From Hyphomicrobiales bacterium (lineage in GTDB: Bacteria; Pseudomonadota; Alphaproteobacteria; Rhizobiales; Aestuariivirgaceae): a DNA stretch of 64,000 nucleotides. Within the stretch, counting starts at the first letter, position 1. Each line of letters starts with the position of its first letter. The position numbers were made by a program, and so were the translations under genes. The stretch is from NCBI GenBank assembly GCA_025359045.1, contig JANYHN010000048.1:124001-188000 (forward strand), given 5' to 3'. Under the pieces are notes generated by a model. It saw only the letters and a program-made list of their open reading frames with translations. It had not been told where the DNA came from and did no database searches. This document shows positions 32,176-43,681 of the stretch, one piece after another.

Positions 32176-33072
32176 TCACTCAATTGGCATAATGCCGCCA
32201 TGCGATCCCCAGATGTAGATTGCAGCGAATAGGAACAGCCAGACCACGTCTACGAAATGCCAATACCAAGCGGCAGCTTCGAAGCCGAAATGTTGGGTTG
32301 GTGTGAAATCGCCTTTCCACGCGCGGTATAAGCAGACCATCAAAAAGATCGTGCCGATGATTACATGGAAGCCGTGAAAACCTGTGGCCATGAAGAATGT
32401 GGAGCCATAAATGTTTCCGGTAAACGTAAACGCCGCATGGGCATATTCCCAAGCTTGTACACATGTGAAGATAAGACCCAAAATGACGGTTAGGATCAAA
32501 CCATTGATCAGACCCTTGCGGTCATTATTAAGCAAGGCATGATGGGCCCAAGTGACTGTGGTGCCAGAAGTTAGCAAGATGAGTGTATTGACGAGTGGCA
32601 AATGGAAGGGGTCAAAAACCGTGGTTCCTTGAGGTGGCCACACACCGCCCGTGACAGCAACGCGCGCGGCCAATTTAGCTTCGCCCGCAAACAAGCTTGC
32701 ATCAAAAAACGCCCAGAACCAAGCAACGAAAAACATCACTTCGGATGCAATAAACATCAACATGCCATAACGCAGATGAAGACCAACAACGGGGGTGTGA
32801 TCACCGGCATGAGCTTCCTTGATCACATCGCGCCACCACATGAACATGGTGTAGAGGACAAGAATAAAACCAAGAGACATCACCATCACAGCTGGTGTGT
32901 GCATCGGGTCAGGTGGTAATTTCAGCACAGCGCGCGCTTCAGATGACGCTTGATGATGCATAAAATTAATCGCACCAATAGCCAAAATAAAGGCTGAAGC
33001 AGCACCTACAAAGGGCCAAGGGCTTGGGGCTACCAAGTGGTAATCGTGGTGTTTGCCATGCGCGTCGGCCAT
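32176..33072 (-). CDS. ctaE: Cytochrome c oxidase subunit III
   Basis: FVAWFWAFFDASL, WPPQGTTVFDPFHLPLVNTLILLTSGTTVTWAHHAL, FHGFHVIIGTIFL, AAWYWHFVDVVWLFLF. Confidence 0.96.
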   Translation of the reverse strand: MADAHGKHHDYHLVAPSPWPFVGAASAFILAIGAINFMHHQASSEARAVLKLPPDPMHTPAVMVMSLGFILVLYTMFMWWRDVIKEAHAGDHTPVVGLHLRYGMLMFIASEVMFFVAWFWAFFDASLFAGEAKLAARVAVTGGVWPPQGTTVFDPFHLPLVNTLILLTSGTTVTWAHHALLNNDRKGLINGLILTVILGLIFTCVQAWEYAHAAFTFTGNIYGSTFFMATGFHGFHVIIGTIFLMVCLYRAWKGDFTPTQHFGFEAAAWYWHFVDVVWLFLFAAIYIWGSHGGIMPIE

Positions 33073-33087
33073 CGTCGTCTCCTTAAA

Positions 33088-33657
33088 TCAATTCGTGTTC
33101 GCCACTGTCTTGCTTTGAACTGCAGGATCAGAGGCGGGGTAAAAAGTATAAGATAAAGTAATCTCTTTAATGTTCTTGGCATCAGCATCATCAAGCAAAG
33201 CTGGATCGACAAAAAATGATACTGGCAGCTCTTCCGCCTGACCTGCTTTTAAAGTTTGCTTTGTGAAACAGAAGCATTGGATTTTGTCGAAGAAAGCGCC
33301 AGCACTGGGGGGCGATACGTTGAATACAGCCGTACCCGTGGTGGTTTTGGTGCCTGTGTTGCGGGCGTCGTAATAGGCCATACTCTGCTCGCCAATTTTG
33401 ACTTTCATTACGGTTTGGCGCGGATGAAACTCCCATGGCAGGCCGGAAGACGTGTTGGCATCAAAGCGCACCATGATGAATTGGTCGGTGGCCTTATCAG
33501 GCGCTTTTGTCGCGCGCTGGGTTGTGCCACCAAAGCCCGTGGTTTGGCAGAACGCTTTGTAAAGTGGCACAGCTGCATAGGACAAACCGATCATGCCAAC
33601 AAAAACACTTGCAGCGACTATGGCGATCCGACGATTTTTAGTTGGGGCATCCGCCAT
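33088..33657 (-). CDS. ctaG: Cytochrome c oxidase assembly protein CtaG/Cox11
   Basis: GLSYAAVPLYKAFCQTTGFGGTTQ, IQCFCFTKQTLKAGQ, PVSFFVDP; ATG at 33657. Confidence 0.95.
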   Translation of the reverse strand: MADAPTKNRRIAIVAASVFVGMIGLSYAAVPLYKAFCQTTGFGGTTQRATKAPDKATDQFIMVRFDANTSSGLPWEFHPRQTVMKVKIGEQSMAYYDARNTGTKTTTGTAVFNVSPPSAGAFFDKIQCFCFTKQTLKAGQAEELPVSFFVDPALLDDADAKNIKEITLSYTFYPASDPAVQSKTVANTN

Positions 33658-33803
33658 CAAACCGACGCTCCTAGACGCACCATCGTGGTAATAAAAAATA
33701 AAATGATGAGAGCTACAAGACACCACGCCATAACTTTAGCCCGACCTCTACGTCGTTTGAGGTCTTCAGGTGAAAAGGCAACAGCGGGTTTTTTCAGATC
33801 CAT
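33657..33803 (-). CDS. Small membrane protein, CoxF-like (48 aa)
   Basis: Translated by hand: [53 protein letters not shown] overlaps with both ctaB and ctaG. Not in the supplied ORF track (<60 aa). Confidence 0.8.
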   Translation of the reverse strand: MDLKKPAVAFSPEDLKRRRGRAKVMAWCLVALIILFFITTMVRLGASV

Positions 33804-34747
33804 CAGAACACCGCCGCGAATGTTGGCAAGTGGGCGATGCGTTCAATCAAAATCAATGCAAAGACTGCAAAGAGCCAGTAGATTGAAAATTTGAACAGGG
33901 CTTTGCACGCTTTAATATTCAACGGGCCTTCTGCCAAACGGTAAACATCAATAGCGCATTTCAGAAACCACGCAGTCAGCAGTCCTGCGCCCACAGCATA
34001 AAGCAAGCCCGCTGTTCCTGTCAGGCACGGCAAGGCGACGGCTGGTATTGTAAGTATAGAATAGATCAAAATCTGTTTGCGTGTTTCGAAGCGACCAGCA
34101 ACATTTGGCAACATAGGGATGCCCGCCTTTTCGTAATCACTTTCACTGAACAAGGCCAATGCCCAGAAATGTGGTGGTGTCCACATGAAGATCAACAGGA
34201 ACAGACTGATCGAACCCAGATCAATGCTGCCATTGACGGCCGCCCATGCGATCATAGGAGGAAAAGCACCGGCTGCTCCACCAATGACAATGTTCTGCGC
34301 CGTCCAGCGCTTGAGGCCCATGGTGTAGACAACAACGTAAAAGAAGATCGTGAAAGCCAGCAACGCGGCTGATTGCCAATTGACGAAGAGTTCCATCATC
34401 AACACTGAAGCCACGGCCAGTGTGAGGCCAAACCCCAGGGCTTCGCCCGGCAAAATAGCGCCTGACGGAATTGGGCGCTTTGAAGTGCGTTTCATCACCG
34501 CATCAATATCAGCTTCATACCACATATTCAGCGCACCAGCTGCACCAGCGCCAATGGCAATACAAAGGATGGTTATAAAGCCCATCCAAGGATGGATATG
34601 GCCTGGTGCTGCGACCAGACCAACAATCGCTGTGAAGATGACCAGCGACATGACGCGGGGTTTGAGCAATTTAAAATAGTCACCAGCCGTCCCTTGACCG
34701 CCTGAGACCAAAGTTGCGTTGGTGAAATCTGTTTGCTCTATGGTCAT
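33803..34747 (-). CDS. ctaB: Protoheme IX farnesyltransferase (heme o synthase)
   Basis: [55 protein letters not shown]. Confidence 0.96.
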   Translation of the reverse strand: MTIEQTDFTNATLVSGGQGTAGDYFKLLKPRVMSLVIFTAIVGLVAAPGHIHPWMGFITILCIAIGAGAAGALNMWYEADIDAVMKRTSKRPIPSGAILPGEALGFGLTLAVASVLMMELFVNWQSAALLAFTIFFYVVVYTMGLKRWTAQNIVIGGAAGAFPPMIAWAAVNGSIDLGSISLFLLIFMWTPPHFWALALFSESDYEKAGIPMLPNVAGRFETRKQILIYSILTIPAVALPCLTGTAGLLYAVGAGLLTAWFLKCAIDVYRLAEGPLNIKACKALFKFSIYWLFAVFALILIERIAHLPTFAAVF

Positions 34748-34751
34748 CGAT

Positions 34752-36440
<1,689 letters not shown>

Positions 36441-37334
36441 TTAGTTTGAAGCGACGGCTGGATTGGCCGGCTTAATCGTTTTCAAAAATTTCTGCATGTC
36501 ATCGGCGCTAGGCGAGGTTTTCACCATATCGGCCCATTTTGCCAAAGTGGAATCGTCCACTGCCCACACCTCGATCGGCATTTGTGAATGATACTTACCG
36601 CACAGAGTGTAGCACTCACCATAGTATATGCCAGCTTTTGTCACCTTAAACCAATCTTCGTTCAAACGACCAGGGATGGCATCCATTTGCATCCCAAAGG
36701 ACGGCACTGCCCAACCATGAATAATGCCTTCGGGGTCAGATGTGACAATCAATTTCACGACTTTGTTTACAGGAACTAAAACTGGAACGTCAGTTGATAG
36801 CAAATATGGCTGGCCATCTTTTTCGGCTTCTTCTTTGGTTTTCAAATAAGACGTGAATGTTACTTTCGGTGTTTTATCGTCGTTCAAACCGAGATCTGGA
36901 TATTCATATGTCCAATTCCACTGTGGATTGCCGATCACCTTAATTGTCATATCTGCTGCCGGAATATCGCGCTGCTTATAAAGCAAGCGGAAGGACGGAA
37001 CAGCAATCACCACCAGAATGAGAACAGGGATTACTGTCCAAAGCACTTCGATCAAAGTGTTATGCGTGGTTTTTGAGGGAATTGGATTTGCCTTCGCATT
37101 GAATTTAAAAATCACCGTGAGCAAAAGGCCCAGCACAAAAACGGTAATCAAAGTAATGATAACCAACAACATGTTGTGGAATGAGACGATATCATCCATC
37201 ACCGGAGTGACTGAATCTTGCATCCCCAACTGCCAATCAACGGCTTTGCCTGCCTGAGCAAATACAACTGTCGGCAAAAGCCAGGCTGTAATTGCGGCCA
37301 GAGAACCGAATATGTTATTGATCTTGCTTGTCAT
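36441..37334 (-). CDS. ctaC: Cytochrome c oxidase subunit II
   Basis: IHGWAVPSFGMQMDAIPGRLNEDWF, GIYYGECYTLCGKYHSQMPIEV (CuA site). Confidence 0.96.
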   Translation of the reverse strand: MTSKINNIFGSLAAITAWLLPTVVFAQAGKAVDWQLGMQDSVTPVMDDIVSFHNMLLVIITLITVFVLGLLLTVIFKFNAKANPIPSKTTHNTLIEVLWTVIPVLILVVIAVPSFRLLYKQRDIPAADMTIKVIGNPQWNWTYEYPDLGLNDDKTPKVTFTSYLKTKEEAEKDGQPYLLSTDVPVLVPVNKVVKLIVTSDPEGIIHGWAVPSFGMQMDAIPGRLNEDWFKVTKAGIYYGECYTLCGKYHSQMPIEVWAVDDSTLAKWADMVKTSPSADDMQKFLKTIKPANPAVASN

Positions 37335-37614
37335 TGATCTATTTTCCTCAAATCATACACTGGCCTTACCCCAGCGTATGTCATCCCTTTTTCAAGGGAC
37401 TCTTATTGCGGGCTGGTTCACCACATTCTACGTCCAGTCGCAACAGGAAGCTGCGCGGCAAAACGTCATTGTATTATGCGAAGACGCCAAACCTGAATTC
37501 TGCCTCATTTCATTGTGATTTGGCATATAACACTTGCTTTGTGACTGTGAAAAATCCGGTTGTTTTCGGTTTTGCAGCAGTTTATGAGCCAAATCAAATT
37601 TAACTCAAAGGAAA

Positions 37615-38262
37615 ATGCGAATCGTGAAACTCACTTCGGTTTGCCAATTGGCATTGGTCGCAACATTATCTGGTTTTATTTCTGTCTCGGCATTTGCTGA
37701 GGATGCTGCCCAGCCGCCCGTGCCGCCCAAAGGCCTAGGGCCACGGAAAGACCTTAAGCCACAAGCTGCGCCTGATGCAGGTGCACAGCCAGCTGCGCCT
37801 CAAGTTGAGACGGTTGCAACCCATGGCTTATGGCAGATACAATGTTCTGAGCTTCCGCCGCCCGCAGCTGGTCAGCCTTCACCAGGCAAGTCTTGCGGTA
37901 TGACGCAAGTGGTGAAAAGCGACAAGAATGAGAATATTGGAATGTCGCTCATCATCAACCGTGTGAAGCAAGGGGCTAAGAAACAGACGATGATGCGCGC
38001 CCTTGTTCCCATTGGGGTTTATCTGCCAACTGGCGTGGCGATGGAAATTGATGGCGCTGCCCTTGAAGGCCGCATGAGCTTTACCCGCTGCAACCCACGG
38101 GCTTGCGAAGGCTTTGGCGAGGCTTCTGACACCACCATGAAGAAATTCATGAAGGGGCAATTTGCGACATTTTATATTTATGATCGCCCAGGCAATGGCT
38201 ATCCTCTGAAAGTGGCACTTGAGGGTTTTGCTCAGGGCATCGCAGATTTGGATAAAATGTAA
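37615..38262 (+). CDS. Invasion-associated locus B (IalB) family protein
   Basis: Signal peptide; WQIQCSE...GKSCGMTQVV, VPIGVYLPTGVAMEIDG, FTRCNPRACEGFGEAS. Confidence 0.88.
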   Translation: MRIVKLTSVCQLALVATLSGFISVSAFAEDAAQPPVPPKGLGPRKDLKPQAAPDAGAQPAAPQVETVATHGLWQIQCSELPPPAAGQPSPGKSCGMTQVVKSDKNENIGMSLIINRVKQGAKKQTMMRALVPIGVYLPTGVAMEIDGAALEGRMSFTRCNPRACEGFGEASDTTMKKFMKGQFATFYIYDRPGNGYPLKVALEGFAQGIADLDKM

Positions 38263-38322
38263 CTGTAAAAATAAAATGCCGCACTCACTGGAAGGTTGCG
38301 CGTTGTTTGCTTATGTAGAGGC

Positions 38323-39738
38323 ATGAGCAAACAATCCGATCTTTCCGTTTTTGGCGCAGATGCTGCGCAGTCCATCATCTCAAACGCATTGGCGCATGCT
38401 GATGACGGCGAAATTTTTATCGAGCGCCAGCAAAGCGAAAACTTGGTGTTTGATGATGGTCGCTTGAGGTCTGCCAGTTTTGATGAATCTGAAGGCTTTG
38501 GCCTTCGCGCGGTTTCGGGCGAAATGGCGGCGTATGCGCATTCTTCTGATTTAAGCATCGAAGCGCTGAAGCGCGCAGCGGCCACTGTCAAAACTGCAAT
38601 GACCGCTGAAAGACCTGCGCATGTCGATGTTTCACCTACTCACACCAAAACAAAGCTTTATGGTGAAACCAATCCTGTTGAAGCGCAAGGATTTGCCACA
38701 AAGGTCAATCTGCTGGAAACGGTTGATAAGTTTACCCGTGGCCTTGACCCACGCGTGAAGCAAGTTTCAGTTTCGATGGGAACCAGTTGGCAGAAGGTAA
38801 CGATTGTTCGTGCAGATGGGCAAATCTATAACGACATTCGCCCCCTCACGCGCTTTGGTGTTTCGGCAGTGACGCGAGATAATAAAACATCAGGCCAAGG
38901 TAGCCATGGTTTTGGTGGACGGGCGCAACCGCTTTCATATTTGTCAGAAGAAAATTGGCAGGCCGCGGCGCGTGAAGCCGTGAGGCAAGCTTTGGTCGGG
39001 CTTGACGCAGCCCCAGCGCCTGCAGGCGAAATGGATGTTTTGCTTGGGCCAGGCTGGCCCGGCATTCTACTCCATGAAGCGATTGGCCATGGGCTTGAAG
39101 GTGATTTCAACCGCAAGGGCACCTCGGCCTTTGCCGGATTGATGGGCCAACGCATTGCTTCGGAAGATGTGACGGTGGTTGACGATGGTACAATTGTTGA
39201 TCGCCGTGGTTCAATCAGCATTGATGATGAGGGCACTTCGCCCAATTGTACAACGCTGATTGAGAACGGCATTCTGGTTGGGTTTATGCAAGACCGGATG
39301 AATGCACGTCTTTCAGGTGTGGCACCAACGGGCAATGGGCGCCGCGAATCTTATGCCCATGCACCGCTGCCGCGCATGACCAATACCTATATGATGAACG
39401 GCAAGCGCAGCCCTGAAGAAATTTTAGCTTCGATGAAAAAAGGCTTGTTTGCGAAATCGTTTGGCGGCGGCCAAGTTGACATCACCTCTGGCAAATTCGT
39501 GTTTACTTGCACTGAGGCTTATATCGTTGAAGACGGAAAATTGATGCAGCCCGTAAAGGGCGCAATTTTAATTGGGGCTGGTGCTGAAGCCTTGAAGCAA
39601 ATCTCGATGGTGGGCAATGACATGGCGCTCGATCCCGGCATCGGCACTTGCGGTAAAGCTGGTCAAGGCGTTCCAGTGGGTGTGGGACAACCATCTCTGC
39701 GGATAAATAACCTGACCGTTGGTGGCACGGCCACTTAA
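38323..39738 (+). CDS. tldD: TldD family metalloprotease
   Basis: LLHEAIGHGLEGDFNRKGTSAFAG (HExxxH motif), GIGTCGKAGQGVPVGVGQPSLRINNLTVGGTA; ATG at 38323. Confidence 0.95.
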   Translation: MSKQSDLSVFGADAAQSIISNALAHADDGEIFIERQQSENLVFDDGRLRSASFDESEGFGLRAVSGEMAAYAHSSDLSIEALKRAAATVKTAMTAERPAHVDVSPTHTKTKLYGETNPVEAQGFATKVNLLETVDKFTRGLDPRVKQVSVSMGTSWQKVTIVRADGQIYNDIRPLTRFGVSAVTRDNKTSGQGSHGFGGRAQPLSYLSEENWQAAAREAVRQALVGLDAAPAPAGEMDVLLGPGWPGILLHEAIGHGLEGDFNRKGTSAFAGLMGQRIASEDVTVVDDGTIVDRRGSISIDDEGTSPNCTTLIENGILVGFMQDRMNARLSGVAPTGNGRRESYAHAPLPRMTNTYMMNGKRSPEEILASMKKGLFAKSFGGGQVDITSGKFVFTCTEAYIVEDGKLMQPVKGAILIGAGAEALKQISMVGNDMALDPGIGTCGKAGQGVPVGVGQPSLRINNLTVGGTAT

Positions 39739-39740
39739 TT

Positions 39741-40355
39741 ATGCCTCTGCCGCAGCTTGTTATCTTTGATATGGATGATGTGCTGTGTCACTATGATTTG
39801 GGCAGGCGTTTGCGGGCGCTAGCGGCCCTTGCTGATGTATCCGCGCGCGATGTGCGAGCTGCCGTTTGGGATTCAGGCTTTGAAGAACTGGCTGATGCTG
39901 GTGGATATGCTGACCCCGAAGTTTATCTCAAAGAATTTGGACAACGTTTAGGTTATCCCATCACGCGAGAGCAGTGGATTGAAGCGCGACGCATTGCGAT
40001 GACGCCGTCGCGTGATGTGTTGGCGTTAGCAAAAAAAATCGGTACGCAGACTGGTATTGCAATTTACACGAATAACGGCCCTATCGTGAAAGACAATCTG
40101 GGTTCGCTTTTTCCTGAGGCGGCTGAGGTTTTTAAGGATCGGTTTTGCTCTTATCAGTTTGGTACCAAGAAGCCCGACCCTGAGGCCTTCACGCGGCTTG
40201 TCAATCTTGTGGGACGCGAGCCAGCCGATTGCTGGTTTATTGATGACAAAAAATCAAATGTGCAGGGCGCGCGCATGGCAGGCCTTCGCGGCCATCATTT
40301 TGTGAATTATGAAAGCTTGGCCGCAGAGGCAAAACAGATCGGATTTGATAAATGA
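39741..40355 (+). CDS. HAD family hydrolase
   Basis: VIFDMDDVLCHYDL, IAIYTNNG, GTKKPDPEAFTRL, CWFIDDKKSNVQGA. Confidence 0.92.
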   Translation: MPLPQLVIFDMDDVLCHYDLGRRLRALAALADVSARDVRAAVWDSGFEELADAGGYADPEVYLKEFGQRLGYPITREQWIEARRIAMTPSRDVLALAKKIGTQTGIAIYTNNGPIVKDNLGSLFPEAAEVFKDRFCSYQFGTKKPDPEAFTRLVNLVGREPADCWFIDDKKSNVQGARMAGLRGHHFVNYESLAAEAKQIGFDK

Positions 40356-41704
40356 CAGCAACGACCCTCCCATTACAGGCAAAATTCCTTGAGGGTTCAA
40401 TCATGCGCCATGTGGTGATCATGACGCTGACGGGTGCGCTGGGCTTGATGGCGGTTTTTGCTGTCGATTTAGCTGATCTTTATTTTCTCAGCCGTTTGGG
40501 TAACACCGATATTACGGCGGCCATTGGATTTGCTGGTACTTTGGATTTCATAAATCTATCACTTAGCATTGGTATCGGCATTGCTGCTGCTGCGTTGGTG
40601 GCAAAGAATTTGGGCATGCGCAAACCGGAACGAGCGCGCGAATTTGCGACAAGCGTATTTTATCTGACACTATTGGCTTCGGCGATTTACACGCTGCTCA
40701 TCGTGATTTTTCTCGATCCCATTTTAACTTTGTTAGGTGCGCGAGGTGAAGCGCTGAACCAAGCCAAATCGTTTATCTATATCCTGACACCAGGATTTAT
40801 TTGTCTGGCTGGTGCTTTAAGTTGTTCATTCAGCCTGCGCGGCATAGGTGAAGCTAGGCGGGCGATGTTCATCACGCTGTCGGCGGCGATTACAACATTG
40901 ATTCTTGATCCTATTTTTATTTTTTATTTTGGGTGGGGCATTCAAGGCGCTGCCGCGGCTAATGCAATTTCCGCTGTGGTTGCTTTGGGTTTGGGTCTGC
41001 ATGGATTGGTTTATGTGCACAAATTTATTGGAAGATTTTCACTTGCAGGTTTAAAGCGCGATTTTTCTCCTATATGGGCCATTGCGTTCCCCTCCATTCT
41101 CACGCAACTCGCAACACCATTTGCCACCGCTTACACCACTTATGTCGTGGCTGGTTATGGCAGTGATGTTGTTACAGCTTCAACCATCGTGGGGCGATTG
41201 GTGCCCGTGGCTTTTGGAGTTGTATTTTCGCTCTCAGGCGCAGTTGGCCCTATCATCGGGCAAAACTTTGGCGCCAAAAATTTTTATCGCGTGCGCGGAG
41301 CGCTGGGCGATGGCATGAAGTTTGCGTTTGCATATACGCTCGTGACTTCAGCAATCTTGTTTTTGCTGCGTAACAACATTGCCAGTTTGTTCAACGCAAC
41401 TGCGCGCACGACCGAGCTGGTAGTCTTCTTCTCCACTTATATTGCCATCAGCTGGGCCTTCATCGGCATGTTGTTTGTGGCTAATGCGGCCTTCAACAAT
41501 TTGGGCAAGCCGGTGCTTTCAACTTGGTTCAATTGGGGTCGCGCTACTGTTGGCACAATTCCCTTTGCTTTAGTGGGCGCCGCTTATTGGGGGGCGGAAG
41601 GTGTTATGGCGATGACGGCTTTGGGATCTGTATTATTTGGCATAGCATCAGCTATCATGGCTTTTAGATTTGTGGATCGGTTGGAAATTCGCCAAGCTGC
41701 TTAG
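40352..41704 (+). CDS. MATE family efflux transporter
   Basis: DLYFLSRLGNTDITAAIGFAGTLDF, GRLVPVAFGVVFSLSGAVGPIIGQNFGA, multi-TM. Confidence 0.92.
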   Translation: MTATTLPLQAKFLEGSIMRHVVIMTLTGALGLMAVFAVDLADLYFLSRLGNTDITAAIGFAGTLDFINLSLSIGIGIAAAALVAKNLGMRKPERAREFATSVFYLTLLASAIYTLLIVIFLDPILTLLGARGEALNQAKSFIYILTPGFICLAGALSCSFSLRGIGEARRAMFITLSAAITTLILDPIFIFYFGWGIQGAAAANAISAVVALGLGLHGLVYVHKFIGRFSLAGLKRDFSPIWAIAFPSILTQLATPFATAYTTYVVAGYGSDVVTASTIVGRLVPVAFGVVFSLSGAVGPIIGQNFGAKNFYRVRGALGDGMKFAFAYTLVTSAILFLLRNNIASLFNATARTTELVVFFSTYIAISWAFIGMLFVANAAFNNLGKPVLSTWFNWGRATVGTIPFALVGAAYWGAEGVMAMTALGSVLFGIASAIMAFRFVDRLEIRQAA

Positions 41705-41767
41705 AGCGTTTTATATTTAGAGCGTGCCGCGAGGTTGTCGAAAAGCTCAAAGAACAGGAGAGGGTCA

Positions 41768-42082
41768 ATGGACGTGAGAAAAGAATTTGAGCCTGCCCTG
41801 GTGAAAAACTACACAACGGTGGAGCGGAAATCTGAGCATGAACTCGTCGTGACGCGAAGCTTCAACGCTCCGTCTCATATCGTATTCTACGCGTGAGGAA
41901 AGTGATGTGGCGCTGTTAGCACTGTGACTTTTGAAGAAAAGGAAGGAACGACTCTGCTGACCATTCACGAGCGCTATCCCACGAAGCAAGCTCTCGACTA
42001 TTCGATCGAGGGGATGGAAGGTGGCATGCCCGAAACGTTTGAGCAGCTGGATGCACTTCTCATCACGCTAGCCTCTGCATAA
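41768..42082 (+). pseudogene. SRPBCC/AHSA1-like gene remnant with internal deletion
   Basis: Frame 1: MDVRKEFEPALVKNYTTVERKSEHELVVTRSFNAPSHIVFYA*; then VTFEEKEGTTLLTIHERYPTKQALDYSIEGMEGGMPETFEQLDALLITLASA*; both AHSA1 termini without the central ~70 aa. Confidence 0.8.
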
Positions 42083-42334
42083 ATTGGCGCGGCGGCGGGT
42101 ACTGCTGCGATCTTCGAGCGCGTTAGCTGCATTCACATAAAATGGTTGGCTGTAGGCCCAGTTAATTTCTTCACGGGTGACGCCTAAATCGCGCAGCATA
42201 TAATCATCCATCTGGGTGAGCTGTTTGACAGTGCGGCGAGCTTGGAAATTGTGTATGAGCCGCGCGAGTATGCCTTCGCCTTCGAGGCTGCCAGAAACTT
42301 GGGCTTGGTGGTGAGCATAATCATTCATGGTCAT
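42068..42334 (-). CDS. DUF1127 (YjiS-like) domain protein
   Basis: LARLIHNFQARRTVKQLTQMDDYMLRDLGVTREEINWA. Confidence 0.88.
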   Translation of the reverse strand: MTMNDYAHHQAQVSGSLEGEGILARLIHNFQARRTVKQLTQMDDYMLRDLGVTREEINWAYSQPFYVNAANALEDRSSTRRRANLCRG

Positions 42335-42481
42335 AGTCCTTTTGTTCGCAGAATCGTGAAAATCTGTATTTAAGTTACTGATTAAATTATCTAATATTGT
42401 TTTCTATGTTCACATTATCGCAGATTTCTATTGATCAATCCAACGAATGTGTTAAATGGTATCCATTCGAAAATGTGATGG

Positions 42482-43369
42482 ATGGCGACAATGATACCCA
42501 ACCTTGATGTCGATCATTTGAAGACGTTTCTGGCCATTGCCGAGACTGGCAATTTCACCAAGGCGGCAGATGACGTGAACAAAACCCAATCTGCTGTTTC
42601 CATGCAGATGAAGCGGCTTGAAGAAATGTTGGGACGCACTCTATTTGAGCGCGAGGGGCGCGGCAGTAAATTATCCGAAGACGGTGCGCGGTTTATTGAT
42701 CATGCAAGGCGCATGGTGGATTTGAATGATGAGTTGGTGTCGGCTTACACGAAGCCCGATTTGAAAGGCACAGTGAGGTTTGGCACCTCTGATGATTATA
42801 CAGATTTCTTTTTGCCTGAGGTTCTCGGAAAATTTGCACGCTCGCATCCGCTCGTAACAGTTGAAGTGGAATGTGTTGGCAGTGCTATTTTGTTTGAACG
42901 CATAAAGCGTGGTGAAATGGATTTGGCGTTGGTGACACTGCGCCAGAATGATGATGCGAGCGAAGTAATGCGTAGAGAACAGTTACGCTGGGTTACGTCT
43001 GCCAAGCATAATACGCATTTGTTGCCGGTGCTTCCGTTGGCGGTGGCAGATAACGGCTGCGATTGGCGCAGGTTTTCAGAGGAAACTTTAAACCGATCAA
43101 TGCGCCCTTACCGCATTGCCTATTCAAGTTCTAATCGCGCAGCGATTGATGCCGCTGTTTTGCAAGGTTTAGCAATCGCCACGATGCCCGAAATCTGTGT
43201 TCGCCCGGGCATGCGGGTTCTGACTGAAGCTGAAGGTTTTCCTGCCTTTCACCGTTTCAATATTGGGCTTGTATCAAAACAGGGCCAAGCGACGCAGAGT
43301 GCACTTGCTTTGGCCAATCATATTCGAGACAGCTTTGCTGTACAGGGCGCACGGATGGCTGCTGAATAA
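42482..43369 (+). CDS. LysR family transcriptional regulator
   Basis: LDVDHLKTFLAIAETGNFTKAADDVNKTQSAVSMQMKRLEEMLGRTLFEREGRGSKLSEDG. Confidence 0.94.
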   Translation: MATMIPNLDVDHLKTFLAIAETGNFTKAADDVNKTQSAVSMQMKRLEEMLGRTLFEREGRGSKLSEDGARFIDHARRMVDLNDELVSAYTKPDLKGTVRFGTSDDYTDFFLPEVLGKFARSHPLVTVEVECVGSAILFERIKRGEMDLALVTLRQNDDASEVMRREQLRWVTSAKHNTHLLPVLPLAVADNGCDWRRFSEETLNRSMRPYRIAYSSSNRAAIDAAVLQGLAIATMPEICVRPGMRVLTEAEGFPAFHRFNIGLVSKQGQATQSALALANHIRDSFAVQGARMAAE

Positions 43370-43681
43370 GGCCAAACGCATTAAAACAAGGATACTCAAT
43401 TCCTGCTTGACTAGGTCGTTATCAAACGGATTTGTGAAAGAGCCTGTTCAGCGCAGCTTCGATGATTTGTTCGGCTTTGCCAGTTGTCGCGCTGTCTGCG
43501 ACTTTCAATGATGATTTGTAGAATAGTTGCACACAGAAAAATCCACCCGTGCAGGTGAAGACTTGTTCTCTTGCAGCTGCTCATACATCTCAGTTTTCAA
43601 GCTTCGAAGATGATTGCCTTGATACGAGCAAACCATAGGCGAGTGCACGGGAAAATCAATTATCGCAACACCTATAGTGCT

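Noticed and set aside
42371-42397. TTAAGTTACTGATTAA upstream of the LysR/DUF1127 pair as a CtrA box
   Set aside because: Spacing is N8, outside the TTAA-N7-TTAA consensus.
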